The notes beneath the pieces are model-generated. The model was not told the DNA's origin and searched no databases. It saw nothing but the letters and a program-made list of their open reading frames with translations. DNA of 18,731 bases, from contig NZ_CAKUAL010000040.1 in the NCBI RefSeq assembly GCF_934636505.1, positions 1 to 18,731 on the forward strand, in the 5' to 3' direction. This DNA is from an uncultured Ellagibacter sp. (GTDB taxonomy: Bacteria; Actinomycetota; Coriobacteriia; Coriobacteriales; Eggerthellaceae). Made by a program: the position numbers and the translations under genes. Below, in pieces: positions 8,960 through 16,225 of the stretch. Numbering within the stretch: position 1 is the first letter of the stretch; each line of letters begins with the position of its first letter.

Positions 8960-10195
8960 CTAGCGCACGCCCTTCGCGGAAAGCCTTGCGAACACCTCGT
9001 GGCACATCGCGATCACGTAGTCCGCATCGTCGTCGGAGAGCTTCGTGTGCAAGGGCAGCGTGACCTCGTTTGAGAACTGCGCAAGCGCGTTCGGGAAGTC
9101 GGCGATGTCGAAGCCGAGGTCTTTATAGGCGGTGAGCAGGGGCAGCGGCTTGTAATGCACGTTGCAGGCGACGCCTTCCTCCCCCATCTCGTTGATGAAC
9201 GCGTTGCGGAACTCCTGCGAGGCTCCCTCGATGCGCGCGAGCATGAGGTGCCCCGACGACGCGAAGTCGTCCCCGTAATGCTTGATAAGGGCAAACGGCA
9301 GGTCCGCCAGCCCGCGCTCGTAGCGCTCGACGATCTCGCGACGGCGCGCGAGAAGCCCCGGATAGCGGCGCAACTGGGCCAAACCGAGTGCCGCCTGCAG
9401 GTCGGTCATGTTGCATTTCCAGCCGCAGAACGCCACGTCGTATTCCCATGCGCCGACGCGCGTTTTTGCGAGCGCATCTTTCGTTTGGCCGTGAAGCGAC
9501 ATCAGCATAAGGTCGTGATAGAGCTCCTCCGAGTCGAGCCCGGGGATATCGCGCCAGGTGAGCGCACCACCCTCTGCCGTGGTGAGGTTCTTCACCGCGT
9601 GAAAGGAGAACGATGTGAGATCGGCCGCCTGTCCCGAATGAAGGCCATGACGCACTGCACCGAGCGAGTGCGCGCCGTCGGCAACGATGGGCACGCGATC
9701 GAAAAGCTCCTCGCGGGGAGTGCGCGGCCGCCACTTGCCGCTCACGCTCTCAAGCGCTGCCCACAGGCGGTCGTAGTCGCACATGACGCCCGCCACATCG
9801 ACGGGGATGACAGCGCGAGTCTTCTCAGTGACGAGGTCCGCCACCTGGTCGTAGTCGATCTCGAAAGAGCCAGGCGCCACGTCACAGAGCACGGGGGTTG
9901 CGCCCACGTGCACAATAGGGCTCGCCGAGGCGGTGTAGGTGTAAGCGCTCGTGATGACCTCGTCACCTGGCCCGATGCCGAGCGCGCGCAGGGCGCATTC
10001 GAGCGCCGCCGTCGCGGAGTTGAAGCAGGCAAAGCGCGTCGTGTGGCTGAATTCCGCCAAATCGCGCTCGAACTGCTTGGTCTTCGGCCCGGTGGTGATC
10101 CAGCCGCTTCGGAGCGCATCGGCCACCTCGTCGATTTCAGCTTGAGAAATATCGGGAGGGGAAAAGGGAATGTTGCGCTTCACGTTCACGAGCAT
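8960..10195 (-). CDS. DegT/DnrJ/EryC1/StrS-family sugar aminotransferase
   Basis: A PLP enzyme that aminates a keto-sugar nucleotide, usually with glutamate as donor, to make an amino-deoxy sugar for glycans. The 411 residues show the fold-type I features of the family: PLP lysine Lys202 in SFHAVKNLTTAEGG (197-210), the pyridine-binding Asp173 in VADGAHSLGA (171-180) and the N-terminal PFSPPDISQAEIDEV with GWITTGP. ATG 10195 has AAAGG 5 bases upstream; the frame runs 33 residues further but without family similarity. The downstream phosphoglycosyl transferase and upstream GT4 enzyme suggest a bacillosamine-type or related sugar. The matching dehydratase and acetyltransferase genes are not in the window. 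Alternative substrates in this family include perosamine and 3-amino sugars. Confidence 0.92.
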   Translation of the reverse strand: MLVNVKRNIPFSPPDISQAEIDEVADALRSGWITTGPKTKQFERDLAEFSHTTRFACFNSATAALECALRALGIGPGDEVITSAYTYTASASPIVHVGATPVLCDVAPGSFEIDYDQVADLVTEKTRAVIPVDVAGVMCDYDRLWAALESVSGKWRPRTPREELFDRVPIVADGAHSLGAVRHGLHSGQAADLTSFSFHAVKNLTTAEGGALTWRDIPGLDSEELYHDLMLMSLHGQTKDALAKTRVGAWEYDVAFCGWKCNMTDLQAALGLAQLRRYPGLLARRREIVERYERGLADLPFALIKHYGDDFASSGHLMLARIEGASQEFRNAFINEMGEEGVACNVHYKPLPLLTAYKDLGFDIADFPNALAQFSNEVTLPLHTKLSDDDADYVIAMCHEVFARLSAKGVR

Positions 10196-10330
10196 GCCGT
10201 CCTTTCGTCGCCCCTTCGCGCACGCCGCCGCTCTGCCGCGCGCGGTCATGGGCCAACAGATTGAGCGCACGTGCGCCCAGGTTACTTCAAGCACTTAATT
10301 GTGCAACGAACCTGCCCGCTTGATGTGCGC

Positions 10331-11596
10331 TTAGAGCAAATTGCGTATCAATTCCACTATCGCCTGGTAAGAATGAGCCTGATCGAACTGGCGGCACGCG
10401 ATGTCGCGCGCCTTCGCCCCCATGATCTTGCGCGACGAGGCGTGCGCGGCGAGCTTCACGATTGCCTGGGTGAGCTCGCTCGCATTTCCTGGGGCAACGT
10501 TCACGCCGAAGCCGTCCGCCTCCACCTTCGCGCAGAACTCGGGGCTCTCCCCCGTGTTGATCATGGGAATGCCCGCGGCCAGGTAATCGCCGATTTTCGT
10601 GACGATGCTCTGGGCAGCGCCATGCACGAGCGAGTTGACCGTGATATCGGACGCGGCAAGCCAGGCTGCCATGCGCTCGTAGGGGGTGTAACCGAGGAAA
10701 TCGACGGGCGCGCCAATCGAGCTCGCAAGCTCGGTGAGCTTATCGCGGTCGGGGCCATCGCCTAGGATCTTCACGCGCAAGCCGCTCACCTGCGGCTCCG
10801 CGAGCTTTGCAGCTTGAACGAGGGTCGAAAGGTCGTAGCTTGCGCCGAGCGTGCCCGCATAGGTCACCCAGAACTCGCCCGCCGGTTTCACGACCGTGTC
10901 CGCATTCTCACGCACGCCTTCGTCGAACGCGGCAAGGTTGTTCCCCACGTACACCGTCGCGCGCTCGTAAGGCTCCTCGCGATCGGCAGCGGGACGCGCG
11001 GCGTACTCGTCGGAGGTTCCCACCGCGCCCGAGAGCAGCTCGTAGACGCGATGCGCATCGCGTGCGAACGGGCGGAAGGCGATGTCGCTCACGACCGGCA
11101 CGTTCACGACCATGCGCATGGCCTCGGGCCACAGGTCGTTCACGTCGGCGACGAAGGGAATGCCGTGCTCGTGCGCCGTCTCCGCGCACACGCGGGCGAC
11201 GTCGTTGGGCGGAATCTCGGCGTAGATGAGGTCGAACGCGCGGGCATCGGCGGCGAAACGTTCCGCGAACATGCGGCGCAGATTCTTCGCAGCCTTACGA
11301 TGGCTCATGATGCGCGCGAGGTCGAGGTTCTTCTTGTAGCCGGGCTCGGGGATGAAGACGACGCGGTACGGGAGGTCGCGATAGCACGCCTTCTCCGTGT
11401 CGCGCTGGGCCTTTTCCCAATGCTGGAACGACGAGGTGAACAGCGTCACGTCGAAGCCCTCGCGCACGAGCAGCTCCGACAGGAAGCGAAAGCGCGTGTA
11501 GCCGCGCGTTTCGTCGCCGAGCTTCACGCCCATGGTGACGACGGCGATGCGCTGCTTGCGGGCAGGCGCGTGGTGTGTGTTCGATAGTGTGTCCAT
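10331..11596 (-). CDS. GT4-family glycosyltransferase
   Basis: Probably adds a sugar to a polyprenyl-linked glycan in the cytoplasm. The 421 residues show two Rossmann halves. The N-terminal half begins IAVVTMGVKLGDETRGYTRFRF; the C-terminal half (from about VTYAGTLGASYDLSTLVQA) contains ILGDGPDRDKL and the nucleotide-sugar site KIGDYLAAGIPMINTGESPEF. The overall order resembles WbuB-like enzymes that work on amino-sugar glycans. I use ATG 11596; an upstream in-frame GTG at 11617 has no better ribosome site. Neither start has a Shine-Dalgarno sequence, and a TATACT lies just upstream (see the promoter entry). It is the first gene of the minus-strand glycan run, separated from the aminotransferase by 135 bases with nothing recognisable. 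Confidence 0.88.
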   Translation of the reverse strand: MDTLSNTHHAPARKQRIAVVTMGVKLGDETRGYTRFRFLSELLVREGFDVTLFTSSFQHWEKAQRDTEKACYRDLPYRVVFIPEPGYKKNLDLARIMSHRKAAKNLRRMFAERFAADARAFDLIYAEIPPNDVARVCAETAHEHGIPFVADVNDLWPEAMRMVVNVPVVSDIAFRPFARDAHRVYELLSGAVGTSDEYAARPAADREEPYERATVYVGNNLAAFDEGVRENADTVVKPAGEFWVTYAGTLGASYDLSTLVQAAKLAEPQVSGLRVKILGDGPDRDKLTELASSIGAPVDFLGYTPYERMAAWLAASDITVNSLVHGAAQSIVTKIGDYLAAGIPMINTGESPEFCAKVEADGFGVNVAPGNASELTQAIVKLAAHASSRKIMGAKARDIACRQFDQAHSYQAIVELIRNLL

Positions 11597-11610
11597 GGTT
11601 CGGAAGTATA
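11597..11610 (-). promoter_or_regulatory. -10 element close to the GT4 start (possible leaderless mRNA)
   Basis: On the minus strand TATACT (plus 11605-11610) stands 8 bases before the ATG at 11596. Transcription from it would begin at or within about 3 bases of the start codon. There is no Shine-Dalgarno site, which fits leaderless translation, common in Actinobacteria. The -35 position is G/C-rich and does not match TTGACA, so the call is tentative. Confidence 0.35.
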
Positions 11611-11690
11611 GCAGCACCGATGGGGGCGCCCGCCCTCGAACTCGCGAAAGCGGGCGGATTCCGAATGAAGATGCACGGCAATCCTGGATA

Positions 11691-11730
11691 GGGCTCCCCG
11701 GACGGCAACGCCTGGCCGTCCGGGGAGCCC
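11691..11730 (-). terminator. Long perfect hairpin after the oxidoreductase operon
   Basis: A 16-bp perfect inverted repeat GGGCTCCCCGGACGGC (11691-11706) / 11715-11730 with an 8-nt loop, lying 36 bases after the ferredoxin stop. Position and stem strength suggest the transcript end of the minus-strand oxidoreductase operon. On that strand it is followed by TATCCAGG rather than a T tract, so it is not a textbook intrinsic terminator. The rest of 11618-11765 shows nothing. Confidence 0.55.
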
Positions 11731-11765
11731 CTAACCTCAGGTTTTGGGCCTCGGCCTAACCCTCG

Positions 11766-12164
11766 CTACCCCTTCGATGCGTACACCACATTATCGGCGG
11801 AGTTTTCCCAGGCGGGAAGCTTGAAGATGCGGAAACCCCGCTGCCGCAATTCCTCGCATTCCCCTGCCGCGGCATCGCCAACGGAAAGCGCCCCGTTCGG
11901 GCACGCGTTCACGCAGTAGGGAAGCTCGCCCTCCGCCAGCCGCCCGCCGCAGCGCACGCAGCTCTTCGACCAGATGGGAATCCAGCTCATGTGCAGGTCA
12001 GGCCACACACCCGCGGGCCGATCGATGCCCTCGCCGCTCCCTTCCGTGCGCACCGTCAGCCAAAATTTCTCGTCGGGGAGGCCGTTTCCCACCTTGCAAG
12101 CAAGGGAGCAGGTCCAGCATCCCGTGCATCGCTGCAGGTTCACCAGAATCGTCTTCTCGTCCAT
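11766..12164 (-). CDS. Small two-cluster [4Fe-4S] ferredoxin subunit
   Basis: Probably passes electrons to or from the molybdenum enzyme encoded 9 bases upstream. The 132 residues carry eight cysteines in two ferredoxin groups: CTGCWTCSLAC (Cys13, 16, 19, 23) and CVRC...CVNACP (Cys69, 72, 84, 88), enough for two [4Fe-4S] clusters. DmsB-type subunits usually have about 200 residues and four clusters, so this is a reduced form. It has no signal peptide and no membrane segment, so it should act in the cytoplasm with its partner. ATG 12164 has GGGGAG 5 bases upstream. The C-terminal 30 residues match nothing I recognise. No membrane anchor subunit follows it; the next feature is a hairpin. Confidence 0.9.
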   Translation of the reverse strand: MDEKTILVNLQRCTGCWTCSLACKVGNGLPDEKFWLTVRTEGSGEGIDRPAGVWPDLHMSWIPIWSKSCVRCGGRLAEGELPYCVNACPNGALSVGDAAAGECEELRQRGFRIFKLPAWENSADNVVYASKG

Positions 12165-12173
12165 GTCGCTCCC

Positions 12174-14570
12174 CTATTCCTCGACCTTGCGCACGTCGCA
12201 TGCGCAATCCCAAATCGTATCCCAAGCACCCGCCATGCCGCCGATGCCGCCAGTGCCGAACCCAGGCTGGAAACCGCCGATCGCGCGCACGCAGCTGTCC
12301 CAATGCTTGGACACGTCGTTGAGCGTGTAGTCGCTGCCGAGCGCCGGGATGAGCTCGGAGTACATGCCGTCCTCGAACGCGTCGTGGCGCCAACCGAACC
12401 AGCACTGCACGGTTCCCGGGGGAATCTGCTGGTCGAGCTTCATCTCGATGGTCACGTGCCCGCGCTCGTTGTAGATTTCCACCTTGTCGCCGTCCTTGAT
12501 GCCTTCCGCCTGCGCATCCGCCGGGTTCATGCGGCCCGTCGGATACCCGCCTGACAGGTCGGCCATGACCGGGTCGTCGGTGAACATCGACTGCATGAAG
12601 AAGCGCTGGCGGCCGCTGAAGAAGTGGTACCTCCCCTTCGCCGTCCCGTTCCCCAAGCTCATCGGCGTAGGAGCCTCAAGCGGCTCGCGATACGCCGCCA
12701 TCTGCGCCCCGACGGGAAGCAGTCGCTCGCAGTAGAATTCAAGGCGCTTGGAAGGCGTGTTGAACTGCAGCCCCATGAACGGGTCCCAGTTCACCGGGGG
12801 CGTTGCCGCGCGCACAAGCTTCTCCTTCTTCAGGCGCTCGTAGGTGAGCGGCGGCTGGATGCCCGCGATCATCGGCCACTTCGACTGGATGCGCACCTCG
12901 ATCCATTCCTCCGCCGTCTTGTCGAAGTACTCGCCTAAGCCCACGCGCTTCGCGAGCTCGCTGTAGAGGAACGTGGGGTCGCGCGCCTCGCCCTGCGGCT
13001 CGATTGCCGGCTCCTGCAAGACGATGTGGTTGTACGCCGCCGACGCCACCAGCTCATAGCGCTCGAACGGCATGCAGTCGGGCAGCACGTAGTCGGCATA
13101 CTGGCCCGTGTCGGTCATCCAGATGTCCACGTCGACGATGAGCTCCATCTGCGGGAATATCTCGTCGATCCACAGCCCGCGGTTCGGGCAGTTGTGCACC
13201 GGGTTGCCCGCGATCACCCAAAACGCTTTGATCGGGTACGGCTTCTGGCTTTTCACCTGGTTGATGAACTCGTTTTGACGCAGCATCTTCGCCTTGTAGC
13301 CCTCGCGGCCAAGCGGCATGGTGATGGGCGTGTCGTTGAAAATCATCGGGAATCCGGCCGGCAGCATCTCGCTCGTGACGCCGGCGCCGGGACGACCCAA
13401 ATTGCCCGTCAACATGCCGAGCAGATAGAACGAACGGTAGCTTTCGCCCTGGTTCTGATAGCGGAGCCCCAGCGCGCCGAAGATGTAGGCATTCGGGGCT
13501 GCAACGTACTCGTCAGTAAGGCGCCTGACCACTTCGGGGGCGACGCCCGTGACCCCTTCCTGCCACTCGGGCGTATAGCTTGCCACGTGCTCGCGCAGGC
13601 ACGCGAACGCCGTCTTGCACGCCACGCCGTCGACCTCATGGGCGCCGTCGAGTTCCATGTGCGCAACAGGAGATGCCTGCTCACCTGGGGTCATGGGCGC
13701 CGCAGCCTGCGCATCGGCGTCCCACACCAGGTAGCTGCCTTCCGCATCGCGAAGGAACTCGCCCGTGTCGTCGCGCACGAGGAACGGCGCCACCGTGTAG
13801 GACAGCAGGAAGTTCTCGTTGTAGCGCTTCTCCTGAATGATGAGGTTCGCCATGGTAAGGGAAAGGGCCGGGTCGGAACCCGGTTTCACAGGGATAAACT
13901 CATCGGCGAAGCCCGCCGTGCCGTCGAACAGAAGCCCGATGTCGACGATCTTAGCGCCGTTCGAACGCGCCTCCACCAGGTGCTTTGCGATGCGCTGCTG
14001 ATTTTCGATGGGGTTGGCGCCCCATACGATGATGTAATCCGACGTATCGAAGTTCGCGGGATCAGTCGTCATGTACTTGTAGAAGTCGCCCATGTCGAAG
14101 AACGCCGCGTAGAACGGCCCGTTGTCGAGGCCGTACCCCTGAATGGGGTCGGTCGCGCCCCAAAGTCCCATGAACCGCGAACTCAACACAGCGGCGAGCC
14201 CCTGCGAAGGCGGCACCGACGCCACCACGTCCCACATGGCGAGCGACTCGGGGCCGTAATCGTCGCGCAGTTGCAGAAGCTTCGCGGCAATCTCATCGAG
14301 CGCCTGGTCCCAGCTGATTTCCTCCCACTTGCCCTCGCCGCGCTCGCCCGCGCGCTTCAGCGGATGCAGCAAGCGCTTCGGATTGTACGGCTGACGGCAC
14401 GACATGATGCCCTTCTGGCAGATGTAGCCCTCGTTCGCCTCCGCGCCGGTGTAGCTCGGCTTTTCAGTGCGCACGATCTTGCCGTCTTTGACGATCGTTT
14501 TGATCGCACAGAATTCATGATCGCCCCACCCAGGACAGCAGGTGTAGACGAACGACTCCCCTTGCGTCAT
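12174..14570 (-). CDS. Molybdopterin (bis-MGD) oxidoreductase, soluble, substrate unknown
   Basis: Catalytic subunit of the DMSO-reductase superfamily (Mo- or W-bisMGD). The 798 residues start at ATG 14570, with AGGAG 9 bases upstream; a longer frame to 14675 lacks family similarity. Domain order: N-terminal Fe-S region (Cys12, Cys21, Cys51), catalytic core from about 85, cofactor-binding VWGANPIENQQR (182-193) and FWVIAGNPVHNCPNRG, then TDTGQYADYVLPDCMPFE, and a C-terminal molybdopterin-binding barrel from about 690. There is no twin-arginine signal, so it should stay in the cytoplasm. The N-terminal cysteines do not follow CxxCxxxC (see findings). With the small ferredoxin and the divergent LysR gene, the layout resembles catechol dehydroxylases and acetylene-hydratase relatives of gut Eggerthellaceae. 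That is an analogy, and the substrate cannot be read from sequence. Confidence 0.93.
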   Translation of the reverse strand: MTQGESFVYTCCPGWGDHEFCAIKTIVKDGKIVRTEKPSYTGAEANEGYICQKGIMSCRQPYNPKRLLHPLKRAGERGEGKWEEISWDQALDEIAAKLLQLRDDYGPESLAMWDVVASVPPSQGLAAVLSSRFMGLWGATDPIQGYGLDNGPFYAAFFDMGDFYKYMTTDPANFDTSDYIIVWGANPIENQQRIAKHLVEARSNGAKIVDIGLLFDGTAGFADEFIPVKPGSDPALSLTMANLIIQEKRYNENFLLSYTVAPFLVRDDTGEFLRDAEGSYLVWDADAQAAAPMTPGEQASPVAHMELDGAHEVDGVACKTAFACLREHVASYTPEWQEGVTGVAPEVVRRLTDEYVAAPNAYIFGALGLRYQNQGESYRSFYLLGMLTGNLGRPGAGVTSEMLPAGFPMIFNDTPITMPLGREGYKAKMLRQNEFINQVKSQKPYPIKAFWVIAGNPVHNCPNRGLWIDEIFPQMELIVDVDIWMTDTGQYADYVLPDCMPFERYELVASAAYNHIVLQEPAIEPQGEARDPTFLYSELAKRVGLGEYFDKTAEEWIEVRIQSKWPMIAGIQPPLTYERLKKEKLVRAATPPVNWDPFMGLQFNTPSKRLEFYCERLLPVGAQMAAYREPLEAPTPMSLGNGTAKGRYHFFSGRQRFFMQSMFTDDPVMADLSGGYPTGRMNPADAQAEGIKDGDKVEIYNERGHVTIEMKLDQQIPPGTVQCWFGWRHDAFEDGMYSELIPALGSDYTLNDVSKHWDSCVRAIGGFQPGFGTGGIGGMAGAWDTIWDCACDVRKVEE

Positions 14571-14684
14571 GATTAGGCTCCTCTCGTTTTCTCCCTCTTG
14601 GCGACGTCCCATCCCAAATGCTCGACACAAGATGTATCCAACTTGCGGCAGGCGGAATGGACGGCGCTCATTCACCCTGAGTTC

Positions 14685-14690
14685 ATTATG
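14685..14690 (-). promoter_or_regulatory. Likely -10 of the oxidoreductase operon
   Basis: On the minus strand CATAAT (plus 14685-14690) is a good -10 match; the hexamer 17 bases upstream (TTTCGG) is poor. A start near 14678 gives a leader of about 108 nt. The palindrome at 14725-14739 would then be centred near -54, a usual place for a LysR-type activator site. Confidence 0.4.
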
Positions 14691-14724
14691 AAAAGGAATT
14701 ACAGCAACCGAAAGAAGCCTATAA

Positions 14725-14739
14725 TTGTCTTTTAGACAA
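14725..14739. promoter_or_regulatory. LysR-type operator in the divergent promoter
   Basis: Perfect inverted repeat TTGTCT-TTT-AGACAA, which contains the LysR-type T-N11-A pattern (14726-14738). It overlaps a perfect TATAAT (14720-14725) on the plus strand that is the likely -10 of the lysR gene, so bound regulator would repress its own gene while activating the opposite operon. A wider pair GCAACC (14704-14709) / GGTTGC (14745-14750) surrounds it but is centred about 5 bases to one side. Confidence 0.65.
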
Positions 14740-14768
14740 CGATTGGTTGCGTATAGGAGCGAGCGAGC

Positions 14769-15722
14769 ATGAACATCGAGACGATCCGCTATTTTGAAGA
14801 GGTTGCCCGCGCCGAGTCGTTCTACGGCGCCGCAAAGCGACTCGCTGTGTCTCAGCAGGGACTGAACAAGGCGATCACCTCGCTTGAGCGCGAGCTATCG
14901 ACAAAACTTCTCGAACGAAGCCGCAAAGGCGTCACGTTAACGCCAACGGGGAAAAGCTTTCTCGCGTTTGCGCAGAAGGTGACTGCCGACTACGGGGAAT
15001 TCCTCGATACGCTTTACAACCCCGACGAGGAACATAAACGAGAAGAGGACCCCTTCAATATCCACGTCACGCATTACTCGGCGCAAATAGCCTCGGCAAC
15101 GCAGGCGTACGTCGACCTGCTCGCGCAGTGCTCGTATATCGAGGAGCCTTTCGAGAAAATCGTCTCGCGCACATGCCTGTCGGACGGCACCGACCTCGGG
15201 TTTGTCGACCTTCACGCCAACAGCGCGCTCGACTTCATCGCGAGCACGGAGCTTGCGTTCGACCCCGTCCTTCGCACGCAATTGGGCGTCGTGTGCCATG
15301 CGGCGTCATCGTATGCCCGAAGAGAGTCCCTTCGTCGACGCGAGGTGGCGGGCGCACCCTGCGCGACAGACGCCTCGCGAGAAGCGGCGCAGCAGATCGA
15401 ATGGCTGTTTCGCGATTATCCGCTGCAGAAGGTGAGAATGAGCGTCGCAAGCCCGCGCATGCTCATCCGCTTCGTCCATTCGCGCGACGACGCCGTAGCT
15501 TTCCTGGACTCGTTCAGCTATCACCTTGCGCTCGAAGATGCCGCCATGCCGACCGACGGCCTTGCCTTCGTGCCCCTCTCGACCCCGGAATCGATGAGCT
15601 ACGTGGGGTTTCTTTATCCCAAGCACATTCGCCAAAAGCCACGCGTGCAGCACGCCGTGAGATTGCTCGATCGATATCTCGAAGAGAATCACACCGACTA
15701 CCTGGCGCAATACCCCGTGTAG
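14769..15722 (+). CDS. LysR-family transcriptional regulator
   Basis: Likely controls the divergent oxidoreductase-ferredoxin operon in response to its substrate or product. The 317 residues have a standard LysR helix-turn-helix at the N-terminus (residues 1-65: YFEEVARAESFYGAAKRLAVSQ, then LNKAITSLERELSTKLLERS and GVTLTPTGKSFL), followed by the linker helix. The remaining part (about 95-300) fits the length of the effector domain but has no clear similarity that I recognise, as is common for effector domains. ATG 14769 has AGGAG 9 bases upstream. The ligand is unknown. Confidence 0.92.
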   Translation: MNIETIRYFEEVARAESFYGAAKRLAVSQQGLNKAITSLERELSTKLLERSRKGVTLTPTGKSFLAFAQKVTADYGEFLDTLYNPDEEHKREEDPFNIHVTHYSAQIASATQAYVDLLAQCSYIEEPFEKIVSRTCLSDGTDLGFVDLHANSALDFIASTELAFDPVLRTQLGVVCHAASSYARRESLRRREVAGAPCATDASREAAQQIEWLFRDYPLQKVRMSVASPRMLIRFVHSRDDAVAFLDSFSYHLALEDAAMPTDGLAFVPLSTPESMSYVGFLYPKHIRQKPRVQHAVRLLDRYLEENHTDYLAQYPV

Positions 15723-15944
15723 AGGAAGCGTCGCCCCCCGACCCGCCCTTTTCCCCACTAACTTTCTTTTCGAGAAGTAAGGCATGCGGCTTTCCGACTT
15801 GTGATGCGTCAAAGGCCAGCAGCGAAACCGTTACCCGCCAGAGAAAGAAGGCGCGTCCTGGTTCGTGGCTTATCAAGGACCACCATAGCCAGAACTGCCG
15901 ACCACCCTTCTTCTCACCTTTCTTCTCGGAAAACGAGGTAGCGA
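15723..15944. other. Noncoding region after the LysR gene
   Basis: No gene is supported here; the open frames present lack family similarity and run through repeats. The stretch is less G/C-rich than its neighbours. It includes a 14-bp block AGAGAAAGAAGGCG (15840-15853) that recurs at 16104-16117, just outside the first repeat pair, and may be the edge of an older, decayed copy of the same element. No T-rich terminator was found after the LysR stop. Confidence 0.45.
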
Positions 15945-16088
15945 GGGACAAAAAATGCCGATATGTGAGTCCTCGATTCCGAAGGTAACCGCTCGCTCAC
16001 ACATCTGCCGACATTTCCCCAGGTCAATTTTTCTGAAAGGAAGCTAGCCTTCTGACAGTCCTCACATATCGGCCCTTTTTGTCCACGA
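15945..16088. repeat. Inverted-repeat element, copy 1
   Basis: About 144 bp bounded by two inverted copies of a 24-bp motif. The plus-strand copy is at 15946-15969 (GGACAAAAA-like start, ends CGATATGTGAG); the minus-strand copy is at 16061-16084, with flanking bases extending the match to about 16088. The two differ from each other only in the middle three bases and at the edge. The interior holds CCAGGTCA (16019-16026) and CCTTCTGA (16048-16055), which also occur in the same order inside the second element. A third, degraded reverse copy of the end motif lies at 15996-16020. It looks like a small nonautonomous or structural intergenic element. Confidence 0.75.
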
Positions 16089-16225
16089 CGGAGCGATTCC
16101 AAGAGAGAAAGAAGGCGACCAGATTGGCATTAACCGGCACTTTGCGGAAACGGTCTTGTTCCATGACGAACAAAGCCCAAAAGCATCCTTCCGAAACACG
16201 CAATAGCAGCCGAGGATGAAGCTGC
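16089..16225. other. Noncoding spacer before the nuclease stop
   Basis: Contains the 14-bp block AGAGAAAGAAGGCG (16104-16117) and no gene. The minus strand is open through here into the repeat, but the frame has no family similarity and no ribosome site. Confidence 0.3.

Noticed and set aside
9155..10264. Plus-strand open frame opposite the sugar aminotransferase
   Set aside because: Antisense shadow; the aminotransferase has clear PLP motifs and a ribosome site.
13026..14576. Long plus-strand open frame (516 codons) opposite the molybdoenzyme
   Set aside because: It lies fully antisense to a gene with many conserved motifs; its translation has no family similarity.
15514..15951. Minus-strand open frame overlapping the 3' end of lysR
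   Set aside because: Half of it is antisense to lysR and the rest is low-complexity noncoding sequence.
15840..16117. The 14-bp direct repeat AGAGAAAGAAGGCG as a target-site duplication of element 1
   Set aside because: The copies lie 91 and 15 bases from the element ends, not directly at them, so they are more likely part of a decayed extra copy.
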